Part shown: one piece after another, positions 13,101-28,100 of the stretch
Numbering within the stretch: the stretch's first letter is position 1
Layout of the letters: the number at the start of each line of letters is the position of its first letter
Source of the DNA: Watersipora subatra
Taxonomy: Eukaryota; Bryozoa; Gymnolaemata; Cheilostomatida; Watersiporidae
Reading direction: 5' to 3'
Length of the DNA: 64,000 nucleotides
NCBI RefSeq assembly: GCF_963576615.1
Contig: NC_088708.1
Location: forward strand, 8,060,001 to 8,124,000
Translations under genes and position numbers: made by a program
Notes under the pieces: model-generated
Told to the model about the DNA's origin: nothing
The model's input: only the letters and a program-made list of their open reading frames with translations
Database searches by the model: none

Positions 13101-16100
13101 TTGCTAGTGAAGTAAATTCTGATCGTTGAGGATAGCCAACTCTCAACTCAAGAGCGAGTCCACGCAAACTTAATGAGTTGATGAACAGACTCGTGGGCGA
13201 GTCGATGAACAGACTCGTGGGCGAGTCGATAAACAGACTCGTGGGTGAGCCGATAAACAGACTCGATGGTGAGCCGATAAACAGACTCGATGGCGAGCCG
13301 ATAAACAGACTCGAGGGCGAGCCGATAAACAGACTCGAGGGCGAGCCGATAAACAGACTCGATGGTGAGCCGATAAGCAGACTCGATGGTGAGCCGATGA
13401 ACAGACTCGATGGCGAGCCGATAAACAGACTCGTGGGTGAGCCGATAAACAGACTCGGGAGTGAGCCGATAAACAGACTCGATGGTGAGCCGATAAACAG
13501 ACTCGATGGTGAGCCGATAAACAGACTCGATGGTGAGCCGATAAACAGACTCGATGGCGACTTCTCTCAATTGTTACACCCTAGCAAGCCAAGCGCAATA
13601 ATTCTTGATGTTCGGTCAATAGCATTTATAGTGAAAGCAGCTATGATACGCTGGCTAATATCACAATGCTGAAGGCAGAAACAGTGACAAGAATTTTATA
13701 CCCTATTTGCTTTTGAAAATCAAACAGAGCTTATTCTAAAGAACGCAGTATCTTTATTGGTGTTATATCTCTCAGTACCAAGCAGTAACACACCAGCAAT
13801 GATAAAACTGACAGGTTATATAGCAATTCCAAGAAAAATCTACAGTTGATTGGCTGCACAGTAATTAGGTCAACCAATTCCACAATAACATATTTCGAAT
13901 ACAAAAACGGTAACATTTGTCCCTAACTAATCACGCAATACGGGTATTAATAATTTTTAGTGTTTGTATAGTAACATACAAATTTTAGAACAATATGGTA
14001 ATAAATGATTAACATAAAAAAAACTGCTAGTATAACCCATACATATACACTACATTGGACAAGTGTTAAGCGTGTGCCTTATAAATGACTATTCAAATTT
14101 GTCTGAATTGCGACGAACGTAATATAGATCCATTGAGTCAGCAATTTGAAGCTGCCTGATTATAGGCTTGGAAAAGACGTCATCAACTCTCTTACGCATG
14201 CTGACTGTCTATAAATACGGGTACACACTGATTTACAGTTCATTCGCTTTTACAAGCATGAAGCACTCGTGCACCTTTTGCGATTTTTCTTGCCACAAGG
14301 AGCGTGACCTACAGAGGCACGCTCGTGTACACAGACACCGTTGCTCCTCCTGTGATGAGGTATTCACCACTCAGCCTCTCCTGCATGCGCACGTCTCTGC
14401 TGAGCACCGGAGAACACAGTCTACCCAGACTGAATCCCAGAGACCGAGGGCGCGTTCACCTCGTCGCCAACACCATCACCATCACCGAGGGCAACGCTAC
14501 CAAAGGCCACGGCAGGACCGAAGGCCGTACTGGAGGCCAGCCCGTGATGCTTGCCCTACTCCACGGCATGAAGTGGAGTCCAAGATCGTCCGCCCATCGG
14601 TAGACTCCATCGGGGATGATAGTGACCCTCTCGGGCTACTGGACTCACCAGTCAAAATTGACTTCTGAGTGCCAGTAGTCCCACCAACCACCTCGGCCCT
14701 TCTCAGGGCCACCATTTCCATTTTAAGGGTTTTGTTCTGCGTCAACAATGGCGGAAACTCAGTGTCGTACTTATCATCCATTTTTTTTATTACACTAGTC
14801 AGCATCTGATAGCACGCTCTGTGAATCTGAGAAGCTTTGCAGACAAGTTGAAGGCATATACCATTGGACACAGAACTGTCAGGCTTTTTAAAAAGTATTT
14901 GTCAGGACTTGTGTGTTCGGTCAATGTTATCAAATTATTTTCTTGAGAACCAGTTATGCGGGCTACGCAAGCCATGTCAAAGCTCAAACCGTGCATGTTA
15001 AGAAAAAACAATTTCAGCTGGCAATGCTTTGACCTTGACTTTCGTAATAAAGCGACAAAATGTGGCTCACTCAGTAAAGAGCCAATTACATTTCAGTGTA
15101 AAAGGAGACAACTTTTTAAAATCTACCAAACATAAAATGTGAAAATTTTCCGACTAGTGGGAATGGTAGGCATGGCAACGCATAGGATATAATAGGATAT
15201 AGACTCTACACCAGGGGTGTCCAAACTTTTTGCAAAGGGGGTCAGATTTGGCGTGTTAAAAATATAGGGGGCCAACCTTGGCAGACATTTTTCACATATA
15301 ACAGCAAATAATTGAAATAAATTTTACCGAGCCAATCTGTGTTTCATATTTGCTTTTTTATTTCAATTTCAGTTATCTTACGCATGTTTTTTGGTTCGTT
15401 TGAAACATGCTTATAAAAATTGCATTGACATTATGATTGAAATTTAATAATCACTTAACTTTTTTTTAAACTAACTTTTTTGTAACAATTGAACAGAAGT
15501 AATTGTATTCTTGAGTACAAATTACACTTGCAATGTGTAACAATTATCTCACTATCTTAACACGCAGGCAACAGCGCTTCTGCCCAATTTATTAACCCCC
15601 TAGAACCCTGGTCGTTTTTGTGAGTGGTGTCAGTAACCCTAAGCAATCTGTCCAACGATCCAAAGTTTTTAAACTTATTAAATATAACTAAACATGCTCA
15701 TAATACAATGATATTTGGTAAAACATTAGTAAAAAGGTCGAGCAACTCACAGCAAATGTCATCAAACAGAAAAAACAGTGCGTAAACATTATCCGGGCCA
15801 AAACTATAAAAGCTTGTACAATTTTAAAAAAATCATAAAAACATTTACAGTAGCATCATATCCATTGAGCACATGTTCATCATCATTTTATGACTCAACA
15901 TATAGTGGAAAATTGTAGTTAGTATCATAAAATTTGTTATTTGCATCACCATCATTTATGACCTACCAACAAACGAGTCGAATCAATTTTTTCGCGATAT
16001 CGTTCTCATAAAATTTGCTATTAAATCGAAGGAAGTGAAGATATTTGAAAACTGTTACAAATGGACGAGACATTTCTGGTCAAACATCCTGTGCAAGAAT

Positions 16101-19100
16101 TAATGATTGGTTTACGCTGCTACTTAGAAACTGATTTTGTAAACAAAGCCATGCGAATGCCAGATTTCAAGCCGTTAGGGATTTTGACACTCCCTACGCA
16201 AGGCTGGAAAATCGGCGTTAGGGTTCAAAGGGTTAATTCCACAGGCAGGCCAGACGTTATTGATTTTATGACAGAGGCTGCGGGCCAGATGAAAATTGAC
16301 CCTGGGCCACATTTGGCCCACGATCCGAACTTTGGACATGCCGGCTCAACACCATCATGACCTATCTCCGGGGTGTCAAACTCATTTTCACCGAGGGTCA
16401 CATCAGCGTAATGGCTGTCCTCAAAGGGCCAGATGTAAGTTATAGTTGTAACAAAATGTAATCGAATAATGTAAAATAAATTTAACTAATCTTTGGTAGC
16501 AAATAAATCTGACTTTATTACTTGAAATCGCAAACAGAACAGTTGCACAGCAAAACATGCAGAACACTTTTTTTGTAAAAGAATCAGAAAAATTACACAG
16601 TACCCATTAACATGGGCATACTTTCAGTAAAATCAAAAAGTGTGAGCTGCTAAGAACATGCATTTGTTTGCATACACGCATTAAACCTGCAAACACTAAA
16701 TAATTGCAATAGCAGCAACACAAAATCACTATGTAAGCAGATAAAAACAAAACACTATTTGCTATTTGCTGAAACAAAGTTAGACTTGCACCAAAAAATT
16801 GCAAAATATACAGTGTTTGACTTAAATTACTTATTTATTGCGTACAATACAAAGTTATGAATATTATTTATACATATACAGTTTGTCATGAACATGAAAA
16901 TCATGAAACGCTAATTCCGAACTTTTTCTTGCGAGTATTATCTTTCAAACCAGAGCATAGCAAATCTACATGCCAATATAACTCAAATAAACTGTCATGA
17001 ACATGTTTCAAATAATAAAAATAAGTTAAGTAACTCTGTTCTTGACTTCTCAGACTTCATAGGAAGCTGTAAGAATCAATATGATCCTATCGAGATTGAA
17101 TGATAACTTTAGTCTGACTACGGCTAACAGCCTAAAGTGCATTTTTATTCGAGCATAACGATTCAAAGTGACAAAATTAAAAGTTGGTAAAAACTTTGAA
17201 ACATTAAAAATTATGTATCGGTTTGATTTATGCAGTCTTTCACTGTCTTACCCCTTCTGAATCTGCATATTTACCTCTGGAATTGAAAAAAAATTGATCG
17301 CGAACGATAAATTTTAAAGTGACCGCGATGATTTTCAGTTTGGCTAGATGTCGAAATGGGTGTAGTATTGAAGTTATAACTTTTGCGACAGAAATCACTG
17401 AGGCATATTTGTACATCTGTTTGATTAGCCAAAAAGATTTTTTTCTGACTAATCAAAATTATTCTTATGTAATTTAAAAATAACGATACAAGGAATAGAT
17501 AAATTTTAGAGACAAGCTAACTCACGTTGGGTGCCTAGCAACGTTATAAATACGGGAGCTAACTCCGTCGCATGTGAATGAGTAATTAAGCTCTCGCAGG
17601 CCACATAAAATGACATGGCGGGCCACATGTGGCCCGCGGGCCATGTGTTTGACACCTGTGACCTATCTAGCAAATGCAAAAAGATTTCTAGTGAAAAGAG
17701 GTGCCAACAGAAATGCAAGATGAACTGCCTTGGATCGCGGCCTACAACACTGAAGCATTCAATGAGAAACTAGGGCTTTTTTGGGTTTCACGCATTATTT
17801 TTATGGGCGTACCTTTTTCCTCAATGTCTATTTAGATACTGATTATAACTTCATTAGTTTTTTTGCGTATTTTATCAATTATTTTATGTGGAAATATTTT
17901 AAACTAGCCTTTTTACAGCACCGTATTTATAAACAATAGTTTATTATGACTTCATGATAACTGAACTATAACTCCTGGTCAGCCAGAAATAAATGTCATC
18001 AAAGAACTACAATGGAACCTCGGTTCTCGAATGCTCTGGTTCTGGGCCAACTCGGTTTTCGACCAAAAGCTTTGAGATTTGTTCGTTTCGGATCTCGAAC
18101 ATAAATTCGGTTCTCGACCAAACCAGAGCATGCACATTGAAATTTAACTTTCGGAGCAACTCGGGAAACAGCATGAAAAAAAATCCGTTAACAAAGGGAG
18201 AAGCAAGTTACAGTTAATAAATTCTTTACAAAAAGGAAAAGCAGCAAATCTTTGTTGTTTCCCTAGCAAATCTTCTCTATCGAAGAGATTTGCTAGGGAG
18301 ACAACTCCTCCAGTCGAGTTACCCTAAACTGTTTTCGAGGAGGATTCTACTTCAAGGATGTGAAGTAAATATGCCATTGCGGTTTATATTTTCTCTTTTG
18401 CACGATTTTTGATGTAACCGATCTGTTGCACTTTGTTGTTTCATTATCAATTTCTGGTAATTTTTGGTATTGCATCTTAACCTTTAATGTTTTAAGAGCA
18501 AAATTAACGAAATGTTTACTTTTTGTTTTCTTTTTTTCATCATCATAGATACAAAATCTTTAATGAAAATCAAAAACGATCTATCTCTACCTGTTTTTAT
18601 TGATAGTATGCAGTATACAGTACAGTTAATGAAGTAAAAGGTTAAAAAAAGACTTCACCAAAGTTGTTTTCTCGACTTGGAATGAATTAAAATTTACATA
18701 CATTAATTTTAATGGGAAAAATTGTTTAGGATCTCGAAAAACTCGGTTTTCGAACAACCTTCTGGAACGGGTTATGTTCGAAAACCGAAGTTCCACTGTA
18801 CTTAAAATAATGGAAAAAATTGAAGAGGCTGAACAAGTTTACAGGGGCCCCCATGAAAGTATTTAAATAAGCCCTAAGTTCAGAGTTACCAAATCACATC
18901 AATTTAAATAGCCAATCATAAATTTCCATTCTGATGAACTAAAGAAATCTCATATGAAATAATGCTATGACATACAAAACAACAAAACCTATTGTGACAT
19001 CTACAAGGGGTCTCACTTCAATATTCTACCAAACAATCTGGAATGAAATAATCCAAGTGTATAGGTGAACCGGTGCCAAAATTTTGTGATGGCAAACAAT

Positions 19101-22100
19101 TTTGCTAGATGTCACACGTTTAACCATTGCGTATAATACTACAATGTTTACCTGTGACAACATAATGCAGAATTTTATTCGAACAAGAGTAAAAAGCTCA
19201 AGTTATAGTGATATAGCGAGTCATAGACCCACAAATGATGAGAGATACCTTCAGGCATATCTTTCTGCATCTCAGAATCCATGAAACTGCATTGCATGCA
19301 AATTTTCGAGGCCTTTGCTTTGTGTAATGTAATTTGAAAGTCAGGTCTGGACTCCATCTGCAAAAGGAGAACTAGCATGGAAATGGCCACACATTAAAAT
19401 CCTACTAAAAAAATTTTTTTCGTCTATATATTATTACTTATACCTATATATTATATTATTCGTTTGTACATGCGCTCATTCGCGAAAACGCCACCATATT
19501 TGTAGACAAACAATCGTCATCCTTGTTCACTTTACGTTATTGAATAGTATTTTTGGTGTTATGTCGATATTATATCAGGATTCTCTAGAAGAAAGTGTTC
19601 AGCATCGCGATACTGGATTGTGAATAACAGCGTCGTTCTCAAAAATTAATTGCAGAAGCTTCATGTTTTCAATGGTAAAAGTTGTCTACAAAGATGGCGG
19701 ACCACGATAGAATGACGTCACGAAAAAATCAAGGACTGTGCCACGAAGTCTAATCCTGAATATTTTGGGATGCGATACACACTTTTGGTCTTAGTTTTGA
19801 TTGGTCATGCAACCTCTTTCCCAACATAGCCACAATAAATCAATAGGTACACACATCTTTGTTGACAAATCAATAGGTACAGACATCTTTGTTGACAAAT
19901 CAACGGGTGCACATCTTTGTTTACAGGTCATGTATAAAATGTCATCACAGTAGTTGAAGAATCATTGCATGTAGGAGCAAAAACAATAGAGCTGTTTCAG
20001 ACTTTCAAACAACATGGCTGAACATTTGAGACACAAGTAGTTCAGTAAATTATTAAGACGTCGACTGGGAATGCAGCCAGGATGAATATTGAGATAGTGA
20101 GGAGAACGACTTTCATGGGTGTACATTTTTTTTAGTACCACGTCAACCCTGATTACATTTACAACTTGGTTTTTTATTAGTTTTTGCTTTATGATCAATC
20201 ATGTGACATAAATATAATCTGAAAAATTACACATATGCATGTGACAGAGTTTTCTCTACAACGTATACATAGCTTTATGTATAGCTATTCCAGGTTCCAT
20301 CAATGTTAATCCTCAAATGCTCATTCATGTAATAGCTAACTCAGGTCTGCTGCTCAAACTATACGATTCTAGGTGAACCCTCAATGAGTGGAAGACAAAC
20401 AATGGTTGTAGGCCTTTGTAAAGATAAAAATTTAACACAACGAAACGCAGTATTCATTTAGGTATTGATCACAACCTGTTATTAAACGCTATAGACACTT
20501 AACAGCCTCTGCCTTACTATGGACTAACTACAAATTGGGAAACCAAGTAGAACATTGTAAGTGTGGATGTAGACAAGACTAGCACAGTATCATCTAAAGC
20601 AATAGTAGTGCTGATAGGACAGCCACGAAGGCCAGACGAATATAAAATACAGTTGGAATAGGAAGCACAAGTTTACCTCCGACTGCGGGCTATTCTCATC
20701 ATGAATGACATCTTCATCTGGTGATGCTACAGAATGGTTCACATTGAACTCCACTGTAATTCTAAAATAATATACGATGATATGGGGTAAGCGATTGAAA
20801 AACAGCCTAAAGGGCTACGGAGTTTTTTCTCGTCATTTTTTCTCTATTACAATCTATTCACTCAATAGCATAGGGCAAGGGTGTCAAACTCATTTTCACT
20901 GAGGGCCACATCAGCGTAATGGCTGTCCTCAAAGGGCCAAATGTAACTTATAATTGTAACGAAATGTAGAAGAATAATGTAAAATAACTTAAACTAGTCT
21001 TTGATATTAAACAACTCTGACTTTATTACTTAAAGTTGCAAACAGAACAGTTGCACAGCAAAACATGCAGAAAACTTGTTTTCGAAAAAAAAATCCGAAA
21101 AATTGTACAAAGCCCATCAACATGGGCATACTTTTAGTAAAATCAAAAATTGTGAGCTGCCAAAAACATGAATTTGTTTGCATACACACATTAAACCTGC
21201 AAACACTAAATAATTGCAACGGCAGCAACACAAAATCAATATGTAAGCAGCAAAAAATCAAAACATTATTTGCTATTTGATGAAACAAAGTTAGACTTGC
21301 ACCAAAGAAATTGCAAAATATACAGTGTTTGACTTAAATTACTAATTTATTACATACAATACAAAGTTATGAATATTATTTATACATATACAGTTAGTCA
21401 TGAACATGAAAATCGCGAAACTATAATTTCGAATTGTTCCTCACGAGTATTATCCTTCCGAGCATAGCAAATCTACATCCCAATATAACTGAAATAAACT
21501 GTCATAAACATGTTTCAAACAATAAATATATGTTCAGTAACACTGTTCTTGACTTTTTAGACTTCAGGGGCAGCTCTAAAAATCTATATGATCCTATCAA
21601 GAATGAATGATATCTTTAGTCTGACTACGGTTGACAGCCTAAAAGGTGCATTTTTATTCGAGCATAACGATTCAAATTGACAAAATTAAAAGTTAGTAAA
21701 AACTTTGAAACATTAAAAATAATGTTTCGATTTGATTTATGCAGTCTTTCACTGTCTTACCCCTTCTGAATCTGCATATTTACTTCTGGAGTTGAAAAAA
21801 ATTGATTGCGAACGATAAATTTTCAAGTGACCGCGATGATTTTCGGTTTAGCTAGATGTCAACATGGGCGTAGCAGTTTAGTTATAACTTTTGCCAGAGA
21901 GATCATTGAGGCATACTTGTGCGTTTGTTTGATTAGCCAGAAAAATTTTTTCTGACTAATCAAAATTATTCTTACATAATGTAAAAATAACAATACAAGA
22001 AATAGATAAATTTCATAGGCAAGATAACTCGCGTTGGTGTGCCTAGCAACGTTATAAATACGGGAGAATGAGTCTCGGGCGAATGAGTAATTAAGCCCTC

Positions 22101-25100
22101 GCGGCCACATAAAATGAGGTGGCGGGCCACATGTGGCCCGCGGGCCATGTGTTGGACACCTGTGGCATAGGGTAACCAACATTTATCTACGAATTAAACA
22201 GAGCATTTGCGGTAAAGTATTGAAACACGTCATATACTCACGTTTCATCGTTGATAACCTTTGTCAACTTTACAGTGCTTCCTTCCACCGCTGTTGTAAA
22301 ACCAGATACACTTGGAGCACTCTTTAGAACATCATTCTTTTCTGTTTGAATTTCACTTTGTAGAAATTCTAAAAACTGTTGGTCACCTGAAACATTAGGT
22401 ACACAAGCCAATTCCTTACATTCATTTTGGTAGCTACTGCCATAAACGGCTTTATCTTCTGCTTGTGAGACTATTCACTATTAACGACATCGCTAGCAAC
22501 ATGTACAAAAAGCAAACTGCAGATGCAACCTACAATCTAGACATGTAATATCAAACGAGGGTTTGCGCAGCTGTATGGCCATAAGGCTCATGACAAGTTT
22601 ATTGGTGATTCATGACGATAGCAGCTACATCGATCTGCTATAATGGTCATGCAAATCCCAAATAATAATATGAGACAAAACATTTGCAAACAGCTAACAT
22701 CTTTACAAAGAATGCTTATATATATATATATATATATGTTTATAAATGTAAATGGTAAATGTTTATATATACTATCGAAATTATTCTACGTAGATAATAA
22801 TCAAGCTTTAATAAAAACCATTAAAGGTTGACTTGCAACAAAATTCACATTACAGCTATTTGATATCAAAACATTCACCATGTCTTACTCTGTTGTGTTG
22901 TAGGTGCAAAATATGTGGGAATGCGATTACAAGCTCTTAAAAGCTCAAAAACGAACAGTTAATCGCAGCCACACGAGGCCGCCGTAGTTTGGATTCTCTT
23001 TCCAAAACGGCTCAAATGTGACGTAGTTGTGGTAGATGGTTTCTGTTTACACTTTCATGCAACCTTATTCGTCGAAATATTTCCACAAATATACTTCACG
23101 CATTCAATAAAACCATGTCTATTGTTCTTACGCGTCTGTTTTATCGTCATTGTAATGCTGTCACTTTTAGCAGTGATATCTTATAACTTGCCGTAAAAAT
23201 TCGTTTAATTTTTTAGCCTTAGCTTGAAGGAGTACATATCATTGTCTGATAATCATGACGAGCCTGTTGGTCACCTGTGATAATCGAAAAGTGCTGCAGA
23301 AATTTTTTGCGAAGTATTGGGTCACATGATCAGATTACGACTTGCCGATTAGACCAAACCAAAACAAAACTGTAAAGTAGCGAGCAACTATATTTGATAC
23401 GGGGTCTTCGGTAAAACCCGAAGTGTTTGTCATAAACTAGTGCTACGATAAGTTTTATATTGAGCTTTTTATTGGCCTTTCAATTCACGTGAGAACATCA
23501 CGTGACAAAACAATAACCAAACTGTAATGACTACGTCAGATAAATAAACAGATTCCAATCTACAGCGGCTTTTCGTTTTTGAGCTTTTAAGAGCTTGTAA
23601 TCGCATTTCCACATATTTGGCACCTACAACACAACAGAGTAAAACATGGTGAACCTTTTGATACCAAATAACTGTAATGTGAATTTTGTTGCAAGTCAAC
23701 CTTTAACAATATTTTATATATTCAAATGCTTGTTGCATCATATTTTTTCGATTCATTTGTAGCTATGTAAAAAACTACTCACTTAAAGCAATCTGAGCAT
23801 CTTGCTTTGGTAAAATACCTTGCAGATTGTTACCGAATGAAAACTAAAGAGAACTTATGTCTACACTACTACAGTTTGGGCTGATTAGTACTTTTGGCAT
23901 CAATTTAAATTTTTCGTGGTGAACCATAATCCAATAGAAATGCTGTAAAATAACAGAGCGTTGCTTCTGGAACATAAGCCATATAATAGGTGCCCTGGTC
24001 ATTCATGACAAGAATGACATGAAAAAGGAAACATTGAAAACGAGAGATATCCTGAGTAAATACAACCAGCTAGCGGTAGAAGCAAGGGAGATTATCCCGG
24101 TGAGTAGTGAATTTTACATAGCGCCCCTGATGGAACATGAAGAAATACAGTGCACCCTCAGAATACGATTACCCTGATATACACTTTTTTCATCTTACCA
24201 AGTGGAACATGATGATTTTTTCACCTTACCATACGAATCTTATTTCACCATTCAAATTCAACAAAATCTTCGCCCGTGTTCAAATTTGGCAGATGGTGTG
24301 CTTATTACATACGTCAAAATAACTAAGACGCCGAAAACACTTTCACAATGCCTGAAAGAGACACGATGATCGATTTTTCTCAGTTCAGCAATTTTGTGAG
24401 TAAAATGGCAATATTTGTCAATTGAAACCAGTAGCGAAGTTGGAGTTGCAATCCCTTGAAATAGAAGGTCAGTGGTCAGACAACTTCCTTTAACCTGCTA
24501 ACAAAATCCACTTTTTACAAAAAACCAACATTCAGGCTTTCTTGGCGAATTAGTGAATTATGTTGCAAATTAGCGAATTATATAGAAAACCAAGCAAGAA
24601 ACTAATTGGTTATAAAATTTTAGTATTAAAAAGGTGAACTTCAGTAAAATACTTGACTGCAATAAAGGTTGACTTGCAACAAAATTCGCATTACAGTTAT
24701 TTGGTATCAAAAATTATTCACCATGTCTTGCCCTGCTGTGTTGTAGGTGCAAAATATGTGGAAACGTGATTACAAGCTCTTAAAAGCTAAAATACGAACA
24801 GATAATCGTAGCCATCACGAAAACGCTGTAGATTTCCCTAGATAGATCCCTTTACAAAACGGCTCAAATGGGACATAATTAAACACGATGGCTTCTGTTT
24901 ACACTTTCATGCAACCTCCTTCGTCGAAATATTTTCACAAATATACTTTAGAATTCAATAAAACCATTTCTATTCTCTTTACGTGTCTATTTCATCATCA
25001 TTGTAATGCTTGCTGTCACTTTCAGCACTGATATCTCCAAACCTACCGTAAAATATCGTTTAATTTTTAAACCATAGCTCGAAGGAGTACATATCATCTT

Positions 25101-28100
25101 CTGATAAACATGACAAGCCTGTTGGTCACCTGTGATAGTCGACAAATGCTGCAGAAATTGTTTGCGCCAATTGGAAGGAAGTATGGGTTACATGATCAGA
25201 TTACGACTAGATGATTAGACCAAGCTGAAACGGAACTGTAAAGTAGCAAGCGTCTACATTTGATACGGGCTTTCTGGTAGAACCCGAAGTGTTTGTCATA
25301 AACTAGTGTTTGTGTATACATGAAGACATTTTATATTGAGATTTTTATTGGCCTTTAATTTCACGTGATAACATCATGTGTCAAAACAATGTTTGAGTAT
25401 GTCATCGAAATAAAGAGATTCCAGACTACGATGTTTTCATGATGGCTGCGATTAATTGTTCATTTTTGAGCTTTTAAAAGCTTGTAATCACATTTCCACA
25501 CATTTTGCATCTACAACACAGCAGAGTAAGACATGGTGAACCTTTTGATCCCCAATAGCTTTAATGTGAATATTGTTGCAAGTGAACCTTAAAAATACAT
25601 ACTAAAACTTAGCTCCAAGTGTGTGTTTAGTAAGCTAAACTTATTTAAAATGAATTTAAAGTTTACCTTATACATACGTCTGTCGTGAAGGTATGAACTC
25701 TCTCAGTACGTACTGCACATAGCACATTGCAACGTTACATTTTAATGCAGATCATAACCAATAAATACACTAAATATACTACAGTTACTGTAGGTAACTA
25801 TGGTTACTAAGGTTGACTAATTAACTATAGTTAACTGCAGTAACTAAGGTTAGTTAAGGTATTTTGCTACTAATTTTTAATATGTATAACACTGGTATAA
25901 AATTTTGATGATTTTTACCAGGGGATGTTTGCATTATATAATTACTATGGTTTCTATACCCCTTCATATGATTTTTTCACCATGATGCCAACCAGTGTCT
26001 GAAGTGGAGAAAGATTCTTGGGGTACTCTTCATCATGCTAGGAGGGTAGTGTCCAGGGCCAATGGCCTTGCTCGCCGCTCACAGGGTGAGTCTGAGAGGG
26101 GTGCTGCGCCCTCTCAGTAGAGAGGGGTCTGGGGGTACTCCCCCGGAATTTTTTTTAGCATGAATGTCCCTAAATTATGCTGTTTTCCATAACTTAAAAG
26201 CCTGTGTTGTGTCCAATAAGAAATTAAAAGTGGGCTTAGCTGCTTAACCTGTGCATTCTATGACTATGGAGACTCCAGGTTGTGATGTGAGTGAATCAAA
26301 AAACCCTATGGACAGTCCACACAGACCCCAGACACAAGACAGTCCCATCTCCAAGCCACCATGAATATTACTATATGATAAGCTCAGTCACTATTTTTTG
26401 TAAATAGAGAGACTCTAAATTCATGAGTCACAAATTCCTACTCACCTTTAAAGAAGCTATCTATTGGCCCATGCCGTTTCACTATGAATTGAAAGAAACG
26501 AAGAAACTAGTATAATAAGCAAAAGTTTATTCAAAACTACCATCCAAAACACAAGAGAAGAATCCAAGCAATGATTAATCTCAAGCTATTCAAGGATTCT
26601 ACAGGGCGGCCGCCACAGGGCCCGGTCGATTGTGTCGGTTGGTAAAAAACTGATCGGTTCTCAGGTTTTTAACAAAACAATCTAGTTGATCCGCTATATT
26701 AGCAAAAGACTAACAGAAGAAATTAAAGATCAGTAGCGTAATTCTCTCGTCTCGAAAACGCGTACTGTTTTTGGTATAATGAACTCGAGCTAATATAAGT
26801 TCGGGAAAAAAAGGAAAAAACGTTGCGTGAATATTTCACTTCATTCCGGTTTTACTGATTTTAATAAGATATAAGCAACCTTATATGAGCGGGTACGCGT
26901 CCTAGGGAGTACCCCCACTAATTCTTCTTAGGGGTACGCCGTACCCCTGCGTACCCCCCCCCATTTCGAACACTGATGCCAACCCTGGAGCGAATTAAAA
27001 CCATATCCCAAGGGTGCACTGTACTTGTTGGGTTCAGTCAGCTGGACAATGTCATCAGAAGAGCTCATTTTATTGACAGTTTGAGCAGTGATGGTCAGAG
27101 GGCATTTTTAGTCTGGGGATTGGTGATGATAGTTTGGCAGCAGCAAAGAACAGTCAAAGCACAAGCCAAAGCACATTACGTGGGCATAATATGAGGAAAT
27201 GATGAGACATAAGTTTAAAGCTCAAGCACAGGATGTGGATGCAAGCATTGATGATATTTTGATTGACTTATTGAGAAGACTGCTAGTAGGATAATATTAT
27301 GATAGATATGGAGGGGAATGTGAGAAGGGAATGCGATGGATAGTGAAGAAGATAAATGACAGTAAGGTTAAAAAAGTCACTACTGAAAGCTAATGAATTG
27401 AGTAGACAAGCTAAATGTATGTCGTTACATGATGCTGTTGAGATCTGCTAAGCGTCTGAATCGGTAAAACGATATTCAAGCTTGTTGCAAGAAAATAACT
27501 CTAGTACAAGGGGAGTGAATAAAGTAAATTTTGAACAGAAACCTGTCCAGTCTCATTGAAGAAACTGATGTTAAACTGGAAGAATTTAACGTAAAGGATG
27601 CAGAGCTACAAATGAGACCAATAGCAAGCCAACAGAATAAACAGCAAAACACCAAGAGACAGTTGAGAAAGAAGTAGTGTGGCTCAAGACAAATAATAAA
27701 AACAAAAGTAAGAAAGGCCTAGCAGAGACGAAGAGACTGGAACCAGAAGGTTACAATGTTTAGATTGACACGAGAACATTGAGAAATAAAATCGAAACTC
27801 TTGATGAAATTAATTGTTTGACAACCTTGTAAAGAAGATTTTCCTAGTAGTCATTACAGGAGAAAGCAAACTTATCAATGAAATTCAAGTGCAAATCTGA
27901 GCCAGAAAAGTAGAAAGCATCCGCCCTACCACTAGCCAAGTAGACTGAAGAAACACTGTCATGAAGGCATCAAACAACCATAATTAGAATATGCCAAGTA
28001 AGAGAGTTGCTCAAGTTTCCTCCATCAAAAACAAAAGAAAACCAAATCAAAATACCAGTTTGGAGATTTACAGGATTTTGTCACAAGGCTAAAAGCCTTT

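Noticed and set aside
14168-14257. Upstream in-frame ATG for the zinc-finger gene
   Set aside because: It lies upstream of the TATA box, so the mRNA probably does not include it. The codons before 14,258 show no conserved feature.
16061-16360. A 99-codon ORF (MDETFLVKHPVQELMIGLRC)
   Set aside because: It spans the junction of a piggyBac MITE and a hAT MITE and continues into the hAT end, so it is chance reading of transposon sequence.
23783-23843. Possible extra C1QBP exon on the minus strand with AG and GT borders
   Set aside because: Its phase does not fit the exon 1 donor: joining gives an immediate stop. Exon 1 joins exon 2 (22,386) directly in phase, giving the expected EGDQQFLEFL sequence.
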